Shown: positions 16,798-27,037 of the stretch, piece after piece
Numbering within the stretch: position 1 is the stretch's first letter
Layout: each line of letters begins with the position of its first letter
Source of the DNA: Saccharophagus degradans 2-40
Lineage (GTDB): Bacteria > Pseudomonadota > Gammaproteobacteria > Pseudomonadales > Cellvibrionaceae
DNA length: 64,000 nt
Reading direction: 5' to 3'
Assembly: GCF_000013665.1 (NCBI RefSeq)
Contig: NC_007912.1
Coordinates: 2,218,501-2,282,500, forward strand
The notes under the pieces: model-generated
Told to the model about the DNA's origin: nothing
What the model saw: the letters and a program-made list of their open reading frames with translations, nothing else
Database searches by the model: none
Made by a program: the position numbers and the translations under genes

Positions 16798-19056
16798 ATG
16801 CCTACAGAAACAAACCAAAACACAACCCAATACGACCTTTTTGTAAGTTGCTCACAAGGGTGGGAAGGCCTGCTGCAAACCGAGCTAGAACAACTAGCCG
16901 TAGGCGACGTTAAACCAGGCCATGCGGGTGTATATGTAAGCGCTACGTTAGAGCAAATGTATAAAATATGTTTGTGGACGCGTCTGGCTACCAAAGTGTT
17001 GCTGCCTTTAGATTCTGGCCCAATCGAAACGGGTGACGATGTGCACACCGTTGCCTCTAAAGTTGACTGGCCAAGCCTAATGAAACCCGGTGCAAGTTTA
17101 AAAGTAGATTTTATTGGCACTAACGATGCGGTAAGAAATACGCAGTTTGGTGCGCAACGGGTAAAAGATGCAGTAGTAGATAGCATTCGCCATGCTGGTG
17201 GTGAACGGCCCAATGTAGAAAAAATGCAACCAGATGTGCGAATACATGCACGGCTGCATCGCGACGAACTGCATATTAGTATCGATCTTTCTGGCGATAG
17301 TTTGCATCGTCGTGGGTATCGCCAAAAACAGGGCGGTGCACCGTTAAAAGAAAATCTTGCCGCGGCTTTATTGTTGCGCGCTGGTTGGCCAACAATTGCA
17401 GAGCAGGGTGGTGCACTGCTAGACCCTATGTGCGGGTCTGGTACGTTGCTAATAGAAGGCGCGCTTATTGCGTATAGCATTGCGCCAGGCCTTAGCCGAG
17501 ATAAGTTCGGTTTTGAATGTTGGACGGGGCACAATGCAGATACATGGGCCCAGGTAGTAAACGATGCAAAAGCTATTCGCGATAAAAACTTGCAAGAAAA
17601 AAGCTTCGATATTTTTGGTTACGACAGCGACTACTATGTTACCAAAGCGGCAGAAATGAACTGCGAAGCGCTAGGCCTGCAAAACGTCATACATATTGCG
17701 AATAAACCTGTAGAGGAATTAAAACAACCCACACATAAAGTATTGGTACCAGGCTTGGTTATTGTTAACCCCCCTTATGGTGAGCGCTTAGGCGAAGTGA
17801 ACGAGTTGCGTACAACTTACCAAATACTCGCACACCAAGTTAAGCAACAATTTGAAGGCTGGACATTCGCCGTATTTACCAGTAACCCAGAGCTTGCCAA
17901 AGAAACCCGTTTGCGAGCCAACAAGAAAAACAAATTTAAAAACGGAGCATTACCTGCCGAATTGTTTGTTTACAGCGTGTTGTCTGCAGATGATGCCAAA
18001 CTGCGTAAAGATAAACTTACTCAAGCAGTACAAACCGACGAAGATGGGCAAGTAGAAAACGCAAGTGGGGCGTGGGTGCGCAAAAACCTTTGCGATAAGC
18101 CTTTAACCGAAGCGGCTACTATGGTTGCCAATCGTATTAAAAAGAATTTAAAACGATTAAAGAAAAGTGTGAAGCAAAATGATTGGCATGGTTACCGCGT
18201 GTACGATGCCGATATGCCTGAGTATTCCGCCGCGATAGACCTGTATAACGATCAGGTGCATATACAAGAATACGCCGCGCCGAAAACTATCGATGCAGAT
18301 AAAGCCGAAGCGCGATTCGAAACCTTAAAACATGGTGCCGCTGTTGCATTGCAGGCGCCCGATAACAAACTGTTTGTAAAAACAAGAAAGCGCAACAAAG
18401 GCAAAGCTCAATACGAAAAGCAAACCGATACTCAAGGGTTTGATGCCGAGCGCTGCATTCAAGTGCAAGAGGGTAATGCAAAACTGTGGGTAAACCTGCA
18501 AGATTATTTAGATACCGGCCTGTTTTTAGATCACCGCCCGCTGCGCATGCGTATACATAAAGAGGCTACCGGTAAGCGCTTTTTAAACTTGTTTTGCTAC
18601 ACCGCCACTGCCAGCGTGCAGGCGGCACTGGGTGGCGCAACCGAGTCGGTAAGCGTGGATATGTCCAACACCTATTTAGAGTGGGCGGACAACAATTTTA
18701 GATTGAATAATGTACATTTAGCGCGACACCGTTTGGTGCGAGCAGATTGCTTTGATTGGTTAAATAAATGTCGCGAAGGGTTCGACCTAATAATGTTAGA
18801 CCCCCCTACATTTTCTAACTCGAAAAAAATGAGTGATGTGCTCGATATTCAAAAAGATCAAGTGCGTTTAATTTCGCGTTGTATGGATATTTTAAACCCC
18901 GGTGGTACCTTGTATTTTTCTACCAACTTTAGGCAGTTTAAACTAGATGAACAAATAAGCACGCGTTACGTGGTAGAAAACATTTCGGCTGCAACCATCG
19001 ATGAAGACTTTAAGGGCAACCCTAAAATCCATTACTGCTGGAAAATACAACATTAG
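16798..19056 (+). CDS. rlmL: 23S rRNA (guanine-N2/N7) methyltransferase RlmKL, bifunctional
   Basis: I take the ATG at 16798 (752 residues), because homologues start shortly before the conserved FVSCSQGWEGLLQTEL block. The frame is open upstream to 16594, but that part overlaps a terminator and looks non-coding. An N-terminal THUMP domain leads into the first methyltransferase, with LLDPMCGSGTLLIEG and the catalytic NPPYGERLG (RlmL, m2G2445). A second Rossmann methyltransferase follows, with FLNLFCYTATASVQAA and LDPPTFSNS (RlmK, m7G2069). The fusion is usual in gammaproteobacteria. It acts on the 50S precursor in the cytoplasm. Confidence 0.95.
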   Translation: MPTETNQNTTQYDLFVSCSQGWEGLLQTELEQLAVGDVKPGHAGVYVSATLEQMYKICLWTRLATKVLLPLDSGPIETGDDVHTVASKVDWPSLMKPGASLKVDFIGTNDAVRNTQFGAQRVKDAVVDSIRHAGGERPNVEKMQPDVRIHARLHRDELHISIDLSGDSLHRRGYRQKQGGAPLKENLAAALLLRAGWPTIAEQGGALLDPMCGSGTLLIEGALIAYSIAPGLSRDKFGFECWTGHNADTWAQVVNDAKAIRDKNLQEKSFDIFGYDSDYYVTKAAEMNCEALGLQNVIHIANKPVEELKQPTHKVLVPGLVIVNPPYGERLGEVNELRTTYQILAHQVKQQFEGWTFAVFTSNPELAKETRLRANKKNKFKNGALPAELFVYSVLSADDAKLRKDKLTQAVQTDEDGQVENASGAWVRKNLCDKPLTEAATMVANRIKKNLKRLKKSVKQNDWHGYRVYDADMPEYSAAIDLYNDQVHIQEYAAPKTIDADKAEARFETLKHGAAVALQAPDNKLFVKTRKRNKGKAQYEKQTDTQGFDAERCIQVQEGNAKLWVNLQDYLDTGLFLDHRPLRMRIHKEATGKRFLNLFCYTATASVQAALGGATESVSVDMSNTYLEWADNNFRLNNVHLARHRLVRADCFDWLNKCREGFDLIMLDPPTFSNSKKMSDVLDIQKDQVRLISRCMDILNPGGTLYFSTNFRQFKLDEQISTRYVVENISAATIDEDFKGNPKIHYCWKIQH

Positions 19057-19178
19057 CGATTTATAGCTGCTAATCGCTAGCGACTAACTGCCAGTTGGAA
19101 CTAGCTGGCGATCAGCGCTTAGCTATTCGAACTTAGTTATTAGCCGTTGATATTTAGTAATTAAAAAACTGAAAAAAT

Positions 19179-21179
19179 ATGTCAAAACTTTTTAAAGTTA
19201 AAAGTAAGTACACTCCCGCAGGCGATCAGCCCACAGCGATTGAGGGCTTGGTTAAAGGTATAGAAGCGGGGCTAGCGCACCAAACATTACTTGGTGTAAC
19301 AGGCTCAGGTAAAACTTTTACTATTGCCAATGTTATAGAGCGCATAGATAGGCCCACGCTTGTTATGGCGCACAACAAAACCTTGGCGGCACAGTTATAC
19401 GGGGAGTTTAAAGACTTCTTCCCAGATAATGCTGTTGAATATTTTGTATCTTATTACGACTACTACCAGCCAGAGGCTTATGTTCCGTCTTCGGATACAT
19501 TTATCGATAAAGATGCCTCGGTTAACGATCATATAGAACAAATGCGCTTATCGGCTACCAAAGCCTTAATGGAGCGTAAAGATGCCATTGTAGTGGCCAC
19601 TGTGTCTGCCATTTACGGTTTGGGCGACCCAGAATCGTATTTGAAAATGATTTTGCATTTAAATCGTGGCGATACCATTGATCAGCGCCAAATTTTGCGT
19701 CGGTTAGCCGAAATGCAATACACCCGCAATGATATCGACTTTCAGCGCGGTACGTATCGTGTGCGCGGTGATGTAATTGATATTTTTCCCGCAGATTCAG
19801 AGCTAGAAGCGTTAAGAGTAGAGCTGTTCGATGAAGAAGTGGATAACCTTTCTATATTCGACCCCCTTACCGGTGAAGTTTTCCGCAAGGTGCCGCGTTT
19901 TACGGTATACCCCAAAAGCCATTACGTGACGCCGCGCAATAAAATTATCGACGCTATTGATGAAATAAAAGAAGAGTTAGCCGAGCGCTTACAGCAGTTG
20001 CGCGAAAACGATAAATTGGTGGAGGCGCAGCGCTTAGAGCAGCGTACCCGCTACGATTTAGAAATGATGCAAGAACTGGGTTACTGCAATGGCATAGAAA
20101 ACTATTCCCGTTATTTGTCGGGTCGTGACTCTGGTGAGCCGCCACCCACTTTATTCGATTACCTACCTGCAGAAGCCTTATTGGTAATTGATGAATCTCA
20201 CGTAACCGTGCCGCAAATTGGCGCCATGTACAAAGGCGACCGCTCGCGTAAAGAAACCTTGGTGGAATATGGGTTTAGATTGCCCTCGGCGCTAGATAAC
20301 CGCCCAATGCGTTTTGATGAGTGGGAAGCGCGTGCACCACAAATGATTTTTGTGTCGGCCACACCCGGCAAGTACGAAGCAGAGCATCAAGGCCAAGTGG
20401 TGGAGCAGGTTGTACGACCAACAGGCTTGTTAGACCCCATCATCGAAGTGCGCCCCGCTACTAGTCAGGTGGATGACGCCATGTCTGAAATCACCAAGCG
20501 TGTAGCGTTGGAAGAGCGGGTATTAATTACCGTGCTTACCAAACGTATGGCAGAAGATTTAACTGATTACCTGCAGGAGCACGGTGTTCGTGTGCGCTAC
20601 TTGCATTCAGATATCGACACCGTAGAACGGGTAGAAATTATCCGCGATTTACGTATTGGCGAATTTGATGTGCTGGTAGGTATCAACCTTTTGCGAGAAG
20701 GTTTAGATATGCCCGAAGTGTCTTTAGTGGCTATTTTTGACGCTGATAAAGAGGGTTTCCTTCGCTCCGATCGTTCACTTATTCAAACCATTGGTCGCGC
20801 TGCACGTAACGTAAACGGCAAGGCGATACTTTACGCCGAACGCATAACGGACTCTATGCGCAGAGCTATAGATGAAACCGAGCGTCGCCGCCAAAAACAA
20901 ATAGACCACAACGAAAAGCATGGCATAACGCCAATAGGCATAACTAAAAGTATTGCCGATATTATGGAAGGGGCGAGGGCGCCAGGTTCGAAAAGTAGTA
21001 GCCGCAAGCGCGTAGCCGATAAAACGAAAGATTACGAAGTGGATATGAACAGCAGCAAAGATATTTGGAAAACAATCCAAGTAATGGAGAAAGATATGTT
21101 CCAGGCAGCCAAAGATTTAGAGTTCGAAAAAGCTGCCCAACTGCGCGATAAAATCAATTCACTTAAAGCAAAAATATAA
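19179..21179 (+). CDS. uvrB: UvrABC excision repair protein UvrB
   Basis: A 666-residue protein of normal length. Walker A is [10 protein letters not shown], the beta-hairpin region reads [22 protein letters not shown], the DEAD-like box is LVIDESHVT, and helicase motif VI is QTIGRAARN. The last 40 residues ([24 protein letters not shown]) form the UVR domain that binds UvrC. UvrB is loaded by UvrA at DNA lesions and presents the damaged strand to UvrC. No convincing LexA box was seen in the 122 bases upstream. Confidence 0.97.
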   Translation: MSKLFKVKSKYTPAGDQPTAIEGLVKGIEAGLAHQTLLGVTGSGKTFTIANVIERIDRPTLVMAHNKTLAAQLYGEFKDFFPDNAVEYFVSYYDYYQPEAYVPSSDTFIDKDASVNDHIEQMRLSATKALMERKDAIVVATVSAIYGLGDPESYLKMILHLNRGDTIDQRQILRRLAEMQYTRNDIDFQRGTYRVRGDVIDIFPADSELEALRVELFDEEVDNLSIFDPLTGEVFRKVPRFTVYPKSHYVTPRNKIIDAIDEIKEELAERLQQLRENDKLVEAQRLEQRTRYDLEMMQELGYCNGIENYSRYLSGRDSGEPPPTLFDYLPAEALLVIDESHVTVPQIGAMYKGDRSRKETLVEYGFRLPSALDNRPMRFDEWEARAPQMIFVSATPGKYEAEHQGQVVEQVVRPTGLLDPIIEVRPATSQVDDAMSEITKRVALEERVLITVLTKRMAEDLTDYLQEHGVRVRYLHSDIDTVERVEIIRDLRIGEFDVLVGINLLREGLDMPEVSLVAIFDADKEGFLRSDRSLIQTIGRAARNVNGKAILYAERITDSMRRAIDETERRRQKQIDHNEKHGITPIGITKSIADIMEGARAPGSKSSSRKRVADKTKDYEVDMNSSKDIWKTIQVMEKDMFQAAKDLEFEKAAQLRDKINSLKAKI

Positions 21180-21193
21180 GCCACACCAAAAAC

Positions 21194-21225
21194 CAACTAG
21201 GGCTTAATGGATGTAGCCCTAGTTG
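21194..21225 (-). terminator. Intrinsic terminator between convergent uvrB and the 21.2-21.8 kb gene
   Basis: CAACTAGGGCT and AGCCCTAGTTG form a perfect 11-bp stem with a 10-base loop. On the minus strand it is followed by a GTTTTTGG run, so it best serves the minus-strand gene. It may also stop uvrB transcripts. Confidence 0.7.
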
Positions 21226-21242
21226 CAGTCAGTTTATACCAC

Positions 21243-21773
21243 CTATAGCGCCGCTCGTTTATGAGCACTTCTAGAAAGCGGAGGCAAAAAAGTGGTTAGC
21301 CCCCAGTATTGCAAAGTGCCTGTTACCACAAAGGTTGTAAAAATATCCGCAAAAGAGTGGTATTGCTGGTACACCATAAGGGCAAAATAACAGGCGCTGA
21401 TTACCGCAACAGCTAATGCGGCTATCACCTCCCACTTCGATTTCACGCCTTTTACAAGGTTAATGTGCCGCGCCGTAAACAAAAGGGCGGTAATCAATAT
21501 TGTTAACCCACCTGCAACCGCCGTGTGAGTGCTGTAATCCATCTGCCATTTTGGCCAAATGTTTAATGTTTTATCCAATGCCATACCGCCGTAGCTTACA
21601 AAAGCCACCCACAGCACGCTTGCCACTGTTCGCCATACGCAGGCCAGTGCCCACCTTTGCTGCCACCACAAGCGGGCAACGCATGCTAGGGCCAATATAA
21701 GCAGCAACGGTGTGTAGGCGTCTGCTATGGCATCTAACTGGTGGTAATAGGGGTTGGGTAGAGTTTCATTCAT
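21243..21773 (-). CDS. Integral membrane protein, degenerate PAP2-like
   Basis: A 176-residue protein with five or six hydrophobic segments. DYSTHTAVAGGL and YHSFADIFTT resemble the second and third PAP2 phosphatase motifs (PSGHT and SxxxxxHxxxD), but the first KxxxxxxRP motif is missing. It may be a divergent or inactive PAP2-fold protein. It is divergent from the GH115 gene, whose start is 201 bases away. The function is not established. Confidence 0.55.
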   Translation of the reverse strand: MNETLPNPYYHQLDAIADAYTPLLLILALACVARLWWQQRWALACVWRTVASVLWVAFVSYGGMALDKTLNIWPKWQMDYSTHTAVAGGLTILITALLFTARHINLVKGVKSKWEVIAALAVAVISACYFALMVYQQYHSFADIFTTFVVTGTLQYWGLTTFLPPLSRSAHKRAAL

Positions 21774-21974
21774 TTACTTATATTTCTCGCAGCTTCTTGT
21801 ATACTAGTGGTCTAAATGACTGTATGGTTTTAGTGCGACTGTATGCTTGCAGTGCAACATACAGCGTTTATGGGCCTAAGAATAACAAAAGCTATGGGTC
21901 TAAACTATTGCAACCTCTACAACATTATTAACTTCAAGCGCTATTAGCGTTTTTGCTGAGGGTAATCGAATTTT

Positions 21975-24902
21975 ATGCTGCGAGTTCACGTGTTCATTAA
22001 AACCACCTATCTTTTAAAGCGGTTTGCTATGTGCTGGCTAATCGCGCTTAGTTTGCTAACCAGTAATGCTGTATTAGCGCTAGGGGATGCAGGTTATATA
22101 AGTTTTAAAGCGAATGGCGGTGTGCGGTTAGCAGACGAGGAGCACCTGGCAAGCTTACTTGTAGATACCAACGATTATAAGGGGCTACAAAGGGCAGCGG
22201 CAGACTTGCAAACAGATATGCAGCGCGTAACCGGTAAGCTACCTACGTTGCACTCGCAGCTTAAAGATGCCGGTAGGCACGCTGTGATCATTGGGTCTGT
22301 AGGGCGCAGTGGGTTAATACAATTGCTTGTAGAGCAGAATAAATTGAATGTGGCAGACATAGAAGGGCAGTGGGAAGCCTACAAACTAGTGGTGGTGGAT
22401 AAACCCTTCCCCAATATAGAAAAAGCGTTAGTTATTGCAGGCAGTGACATGCGAGGTGCCATTTTTGGGGTATACGATTTATCGCAGCAAATTGGCGTTT
22501 CGCCTTGGTATTGGTGGGCAGATGTGCCCGTTCAACCGCAAAGCAAGCTATACGTGCGTGGTGATACCCACATAGTTGAGCAGCCCAAGGTGCAGTACCG
22601 CGGTATATTTTTAAACGACGAAGCACCCGCACTTACCAATTGGGTGCACGCCAACTACGGCAACTATAACAGCCAATTTTACACGCAGGTTTTTGAGCTA
22701 CTGTTACGGCTAAAGGCGAATTTTTTATGGCCTGCAATGTGGAACAACAGCTTTAGTGTGGATGACCCTTTAAACCCGGTACTTGCCAATGAATATGGCA
22801 TAGTGATGAGTACTTCGCACCACGAGCCCATGATGCGCGCCCATAAAGAGTGGCACGGAATGGGCCGCTGGGATTTCACCACCAATGCAGATGCGCTAAA
22901 ACAGTTTTGGCGCGAAGGTGTAGAGCGCAACAGCCCCTACGAAAACATTATAACCATGGCCATGCGCGGTGATGGCGACGAAGCCATGTCTGAAGATGCC
23001 AATGTGGAATTGCTAGAGCAAATAGTCGAAGCACAGCGCAATATTATTGCAGAGGTATTTGAACCCAAGGGTAAACAAGTTACCGAAGTACCACAGGTGT
23101 GGTGCCTATACAAAGAAGTGCAAGATTACTATGAAAAAGGCATGCGAGTGCCCGACGATATAACGCTTTTATGGGCAGATGATAATTGGGGCAACATTCG
23201 CCGCCTGCCCACCGCCGAAGAGCGTAAGCGCAGTGGTGGAGCGGGTGTGTATTATCATTTCGATTACGTAGGCGGGCCGCGCTCGTACCGTTGGATTAAC
23301 ACCACGCCACTTGCAAAAATTTGGGAGCAAATGCACCTAGCGTACAAATACGAAGCAAATAAAATATGGATAGTTAACGTGGGTGATTTAAAACCCATGG
23401 AAGCGCCCATAGAATACTTTTTAGAAATGGCGTGGAACCCCGAGCAATGGCCAAAAGAGCGTATTACCCAATTTGCTGAGCTTTGGGCAGAGCGTGAATT
23501 TGGGCCAACCTACGCTAAAGAAATAGCCCAACTGGTACAGGATTACACCCAGCACAATGGCCGCCGTAAACCTGAATTACAAGAGGCCAAGACATATAGC
23601 CTATTGAATTACGATGAAGCTGCGCGCATAGAGCAACAGCTTACCGATATGGAAAGCCGCGCAGAAACTCTCTTTAACAAAATACCTGCTAACCAGCGCG
23701 ATGCCTATTACCAATTGGTAATGCACCCAGTGTTAGCAAGCGCTACAGTCACCAAAATGTATATTGCTCAGGCACGCAACCGGCTTTACGCAAAGCAGGG
23801 TAGGCCTATTGCTAATAGTTACGGCCAGCAAGTAAAGGAACTATTTGAAAAAGATGCTGCGTTAACAAAACGGTACCACTCTATAAATAATGGCAAGTGG
23901 AATCACTTTATGTCGCAGCCACATATTGGCTACACCCACTGGAACAATCCAGAAGACAATATAATGCCGGTTGTGTCTGTGGTGTCCAAAGGTAATAACG
24001 CAGATATGGGCGTTGCCGTAGAAGGCATGGAACCGGCTTGGCCCACGCAAGATGTAGCTTTTGCATTGCCAACGTTCACCCCTTACGGTAAACAAACAAA
24101 AATACTCACGGTATTTAATAAGGGCGTGAAGCCGCTAAAGTTTTCCGTTAGCTCTGGTGCTGCGTGGTTAAAGGTATCGGCAAGTTCGGGTGAAATTACT
24201 CACCAAGAAATGCAAATACAGGTGAGCATCGATTGGGCGAAGTTACCTTTGGGGATTCATGAGTCGAATGTAACAATTAAAGGCCCAAGTTGGGTGGCGG
24301 CAAACATTAAAGTAACAGCTAATAAGCCCGCTAAGGTTATACCGCTTAAAAAATTAACGGGTTTTGTAGAAGCAGACGGCTACATTAGCTTCGACGCCGC
24401 GGCGACAACACATTCAAAAGCGGTAGACGGCTTTGAGTGGCAAGAAATACCAGCCCACGGGCGCACCCATTCTTCTATGTCTGTTTACCCCATTCGCGAT
24501 GCATCGTTTGCCGCCCCTGCAAACGCCAGCGCTAATACCGCGCCACAAATGCACTACTCCATTACACTGCTAACTGCAGGCGAGGTAACCGTAGAAGGGC
24601 TATTTGCCCCAACGTGGCCAATCCATCCAGAGCGAGGCTTGCGCTATGCCATTGCCTTCGACGATCAGCCCCCTCAAATTGTAGATGTGTTAGCCGGTAA
24701 TTCGCATAAGGTTTGGCAAGAATCTGTACGCACCGGCGTTCGCCGCGCGAGTTCGAAGCACACCCTTACAGCCGGTACCCACACGATGAAGGTGTGGGCG
24801 ATTGACCCAGCTGTTACAGTACAAAAATGGATTATTGATACCGGCGAGCTAAAACCAAGCTACCTAGGCCCAACCCCCAGCCCTAGAGGCGGTAAGCACT
24901 AG
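21975..24902 (+). CDS. GH115 xylan alpha-1,2-glucuronidase, secreted
   Basis: A 975-residue protein with a signal peptide within the first 36 residues (hydrophobic MCWLIALSLLTSNAVLA). The body has GH115 features: YRGIFLNDEAPALTNW, LLRLKANFLWPAMWNNSF, MRGDGDEAMSED and VCLYKEVQDYYEKGM-type blocks with several Trp/Asp/Glu clusters. The C-terminal 250 residues are beta-rich accessory domains typical of the family. The enzyme removes 4-O-methyl-glucuronic acid side chains from xylan, probably in the periplasm or outside the cell. It stands alone with a terminator after it, not in a polysaccharide utilisation cluster. Confidence 0.92.
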   Translation: MLRVHVFIKTTYLLKRFAMCWLIALSLLTSNAVLALGDAGYISFKANGGVRLADEEHLASLLVDTNDYKGLQRAAADLQTDMQRVTGKLPTLHSQLKDAGRHAVIIGSVGRSGLIQLLVEQNKLNVADIEGQWEAYKLVVVDKPFPNIEKALVIAGSDMRGAIFGVYDLSQQIGVSPWYWWADVPVQPQSKLYVRGDTHIVEQPKVQYRGIFLNDEAPALTNWVHANYGNYNSQFYTQVFELLLRLKANFLWPAMWNNSFSVDDPLNPVLANEYGIVMSTSHHEPMMRAHKEWHGMGRWDFTTNADALKQFWREGVERNSPYENIITMAMRGDGDEAMSEDANVELLEQIVEAQRNIIAEVFEPKGKQVTEVPQVWCLYKEVQDYYEKGMRVPDDITLLWADDNWGNIRRLPTAEERKRSGGAGVYYHFDYVGGPRSYRWINTTPLAKIWEQMHLAYKYEANKIWIVNVGDLKPMEAPIEYFLEMAWNPEQWPKERITQFAELWAEREFGPTYAKEIAQLVQDYTQHNGRRKPELQEAKTYSLLNYDEAARIEQQLTDMESRAETLFNKIPANQRDAYYQLVMHPVLASATVTKMYIAQARNRLYAKQGRPIANSYGQQVKELFEKDAALTKRYHSINNGKWNHFMSQPHIGYTHWNNPEDNIMPVVSVVSKGNNADMGVAVEGMEPAWPTQDVAFALPTFTPYGKQTKILTVFNKGVKPLKFSVSSGAAWLKVSASSGEITHQEMQIQVSIDWAKLPLGIHESNVTIKGPSWVAANIKVTANKPAKVIPLKKLTGFVEADGYISFDAAATTHSKAVDGFEWQEIPAHGRTHSSMSVYPIRDASFAAPANASANTAPQMHYSITLLTAGEVTVEGLFAPTWPIHPERGLRYAIAFDDQPPQIVDVLAGNSHKVWQESVRTGVRRASSKHTLTAGTHTMKVWAIDPAVTVQKWIIDTGELKPSYLGPTPSPRGGKH

Positions 24903-24935
24903 CGGAGGTGTGCCGTTAGGTTAATGTTTATTTTT

Positions 24936-24956
24936 AAAGGCGCCATTGGCGCCTTT
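24936..24956 (+). terminator. Rho-independent terminator of the GH115 gene
   Basis: AAAGGCGCC, loop ATT, GGCGCCTTT, lying 33 bases after the stop codon. The stem is strong with a short T-run, and the AAA side could also work in the other direction. Confidence 0.75.
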
Positions 24957-25025
24957 ATCGTTTAAGTGCACACGTACCGCTTAACAACCGTATTTACCAT
25001 TGGTTACTACCACCTACCTTTACTC

Positions 25026-25045
25026 ACAAAAGTTATGACTTTTGT
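25026..25045. promoter_or_regulatory. Perfect palindrome upstream of the ABC exporter operon (possible operator)
   Basis: ACAAAAGT-TATG-ACTTTTGT, an 8-bp inverted repeat with a 4-base centre, about 140 bases upstream of the adaptor gene. The symmetry and place suggest a dimeric regulator site. The regulator is unknown and no regulator gene lies next to it. Confidence 0.35.
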
Positions 25046-25183
25046 CACTGTTTACTGCATCCTAAAATCACTAAAGTGTAATCATATTAGCTGAGAGATA
25101 ACAGAGAGCAGCGACTAGAATAGAAGCAATCTCGAAACCTGAAGTGTACCTTTAAAGAATCGCCACCAAAGAGAAGGACCCCA

Positions 25184-26275
25184 ATGACAGGCCAAAGTGA
25201 AGCGCAACCTAGTAAAAGTGAACTTTTACAGCAGTTAAAAATAGATAAGCAGGCACCCGCGCCAGCCGGTTTTAGTGGCAAACAATTAATAGCTACAGGT
25301 GTTGTGTGTGCGTTACTAGCTGGTGGGTTAACGTATTTATTAGCGCCAACAAGTCCTTCCGCAGTAAACCCAAAAAGCACTAGCGCAATATCGCTGGCGC
25401 AAGCTTCTGGAAATACAGTAAAAGATTCCGCTGTAAACACCGGTAAAAGCGGTAGCGAAAAGAGTGGTTCCTCGTCAAAAAGTATTTACGCCGATAAAAC
25501 AGAAGTGCTTAACGCTTCGGGTTACGTAACGCCGCGTTTAATTGCCACTGTGTCTGCAGAGACAATGGGCCTAATTAAAAGCGTGCAGGTAGAAGAGGGC
25601 ATGAAAGTAGAAAAAGGCCAAGTATTGGCAACGCTCGACGATGCTGTGGCGCAAGTTAACCTTAAGTTGGCGCAAGCCCAGCTTAATGCGCAGTTAGCGC
25701 GATTAGAATCCATGCAAACCGACTTAGACGAATCGAACCGTGTTCTAAAACGTGTTAAGCAAATGGCATTAAGCGGCTTTTCTAGCGATGCCGAAATTAC
25801 CCGCGCGCAAACCAATGTAGACAAGCTCAGCTCTGGCTTAACCAGTGCAATAGCAGATGTAGAAGTAGCACGTATGCAATATGCAGCGCAAAAAGAGCGG
25901 GTAGACGACCACATAATTCGCGCCCCGTTTTCTGGTGTCGTCACCGTTAAAAATGCTCAGCCTGGCGAGATAGTATCGCCAAGTGCGGCGGGTGGTTATA
26001 CGCGTACCGGTATTTGCACCATTGTAGATATGGATTCACTCGAAATAGAAGTGGATGTAAACGAAGCGTTTATTCGCAAAGTTGTAGCCGATCAGCCGGT
26101 TATAGCTAATTTAGATGCCTATCCAAATTGGGATATCCCCGCGCGCGTAATAGCCATTATTCCAGCAGCAGATAGAGCAAAAGCCACAGTGCGCGTACGT
26201 ATCCGTATAGATGAAAAAGACGAACGCATCCTACCGGATATGGGCGTAAAAGTTACTTTATTCGAAAAAGATTAA
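25184..26275 (+). CDS. Periplasmic adaptor (HlyD/RND membrane-fusion) of an ABC exporter
   Basis: A 363-residue protein with a good ribosome-binding site (GAAGG). One N-terminal membrane helix (about 32-52) is followed by a Ser/Lys-rich linker, a lipoyl half-motif ETMGLIKSVQVEEGMKVEKGQVLATLDD, a helical hairpin with coiled-coil character (about 165-235), the second lipoyl half IIRAPFSGVVTVKNAQPGEIV and a beta-barrel end. It bridges the inner-membrane ABC transporter to the periplasm or to an outer-membrane channel. It is the first gene of a four-gene operon, 43 bases before the ATPase. No TolC-like gene is present here. Confidence 0.9.
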   Translation: MTGQSEAQPSKSELLQQLKIDKQAPAPAGFSGKQLIATGVVCALLAGGLTYLLAPTSPSAVNPKSTSAISLAQASGNTVKDSAVNTGKSGSEKSGSSSKSIYADKTEVLNASGYVTPRLIATVSAETMGLIKSVQVEEGMKVEKGQVLATLDDAVAQVNLKLAQAQLNAQLARLESMQTDLDESNRVLKRVKQMALSGFSSDAEITRAQTNVDKLSSGLTSAIADVEVARMQYAAQKERVDDHIIRAPFSGVVTVKNAQPGEIVSPSAAGGYTRTGICTIVDMDSLEIEVDVNEAFIRKVVADQPVIANLDAYPNWDIPARVIAIIPAADRAKATVRVRIRIDEKDERILPDMGVKVTLFEKD

Positions 26276-26318
26276 ATTCCTAACATCCTACTATCACCTT
26301 CAAGGGAAGAGGCCAGCT

Positions 26319-27026
26319 ATGACTGAAGCACTAATAGAAATAAATAATGTAGAAAAAAGCTTTGTGCGCGGAAAGGAGAAAATCACCATATTTAACGGTT
26401 TAAATATGACTATTAACAAGGGCGATTTTGTGTCTATGATGGGGCCATCTGGCTCGGGTAAAACTACCCTACTTAATATGTTAGGCGCTGTCGATAAGCC
26501 TACCGGCGGCGAAATTAAATTTGCAGGCAGCCCCATTCAAGGCTTGTCTGAGGGGCAGTTATCTAAATGGCGAGCAGCCCACGTAGGGTTTATTTTTCAG
26601 TTTTATAACCTAATGCCCATGTTAACGGCTGCTAAAAATGTCGAGCTGCCATTACTGTTAAAAAATCTATCTGCTGCCCAGCGCAAAAAAAGCGTGGAAG
26701 CGGCATTGCAATTAGTGGGCTTGGCCGAACGCGCTAAGCACAAACCTTCCGAGCTATCTGGTGGTCAGCAGCAGCGTGTAGCTATTGCGCGTGCAATAGT
26801 ATCCGACCCCGAATTGCTACTTTGTGACGAACCAACCGGTGACCTAGACCGCGCAACAGCAACAGAAATTTTAGAAATTCTACAGTTGCTAAATAAAGAT
26901 TTCGGCAAAACCATTGTAATGGTTACCCACGACCCCGAAGCCGCTAAATTCGCTACTACGCAATTACACTTAGATAAAGGCGAATTTGTAACCGATAGTG
27001 CGCTAGCAAGCCGTGCGCACGCATAA
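26319..27026 (+). CDS. ABC transporter ATPase, MacB/LolD type
   Basis: A 235-residue ATPase. Walker A is GPSGSGKTT, the signature is LSGGQQQRVAIARAI, Walker B is LLLCDEPTGDLD, and the H-loop is VTHD. The Q-loop context (FIFQFYNLMPMLTAAKNVELPL) is typical of ATPases that pair with FtsX-fold permeases in mechanotransmission exporters. It lies 11 bases before the first permease gene. The substrate is unknown; lipids, peptides or toxic compounds are possible. Confidence 0.93.
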   Translation: MTEALIEINNVEKSFVRGKEKITIFNGLNMTINKGDFVSMMGPSGSGKTTLLNMLGAVDKPTGGEIKFAGSPIQGLSEGQLSKWRAAHVGFIFQFYNLMPMLTAAKNVELPLLLKNLSAAQRKKSVEAALQLVGLAERAKHKPSELSGGQQQRVAIARAIVSDPELLLCDEPTGDLDRATATEILEILQLLNKDFGKTIVMVTHDPEAAKFATTQLHLDKGEFVTDSALASRAHA

Positions 27027-27037
27027 GGGGGCTAACC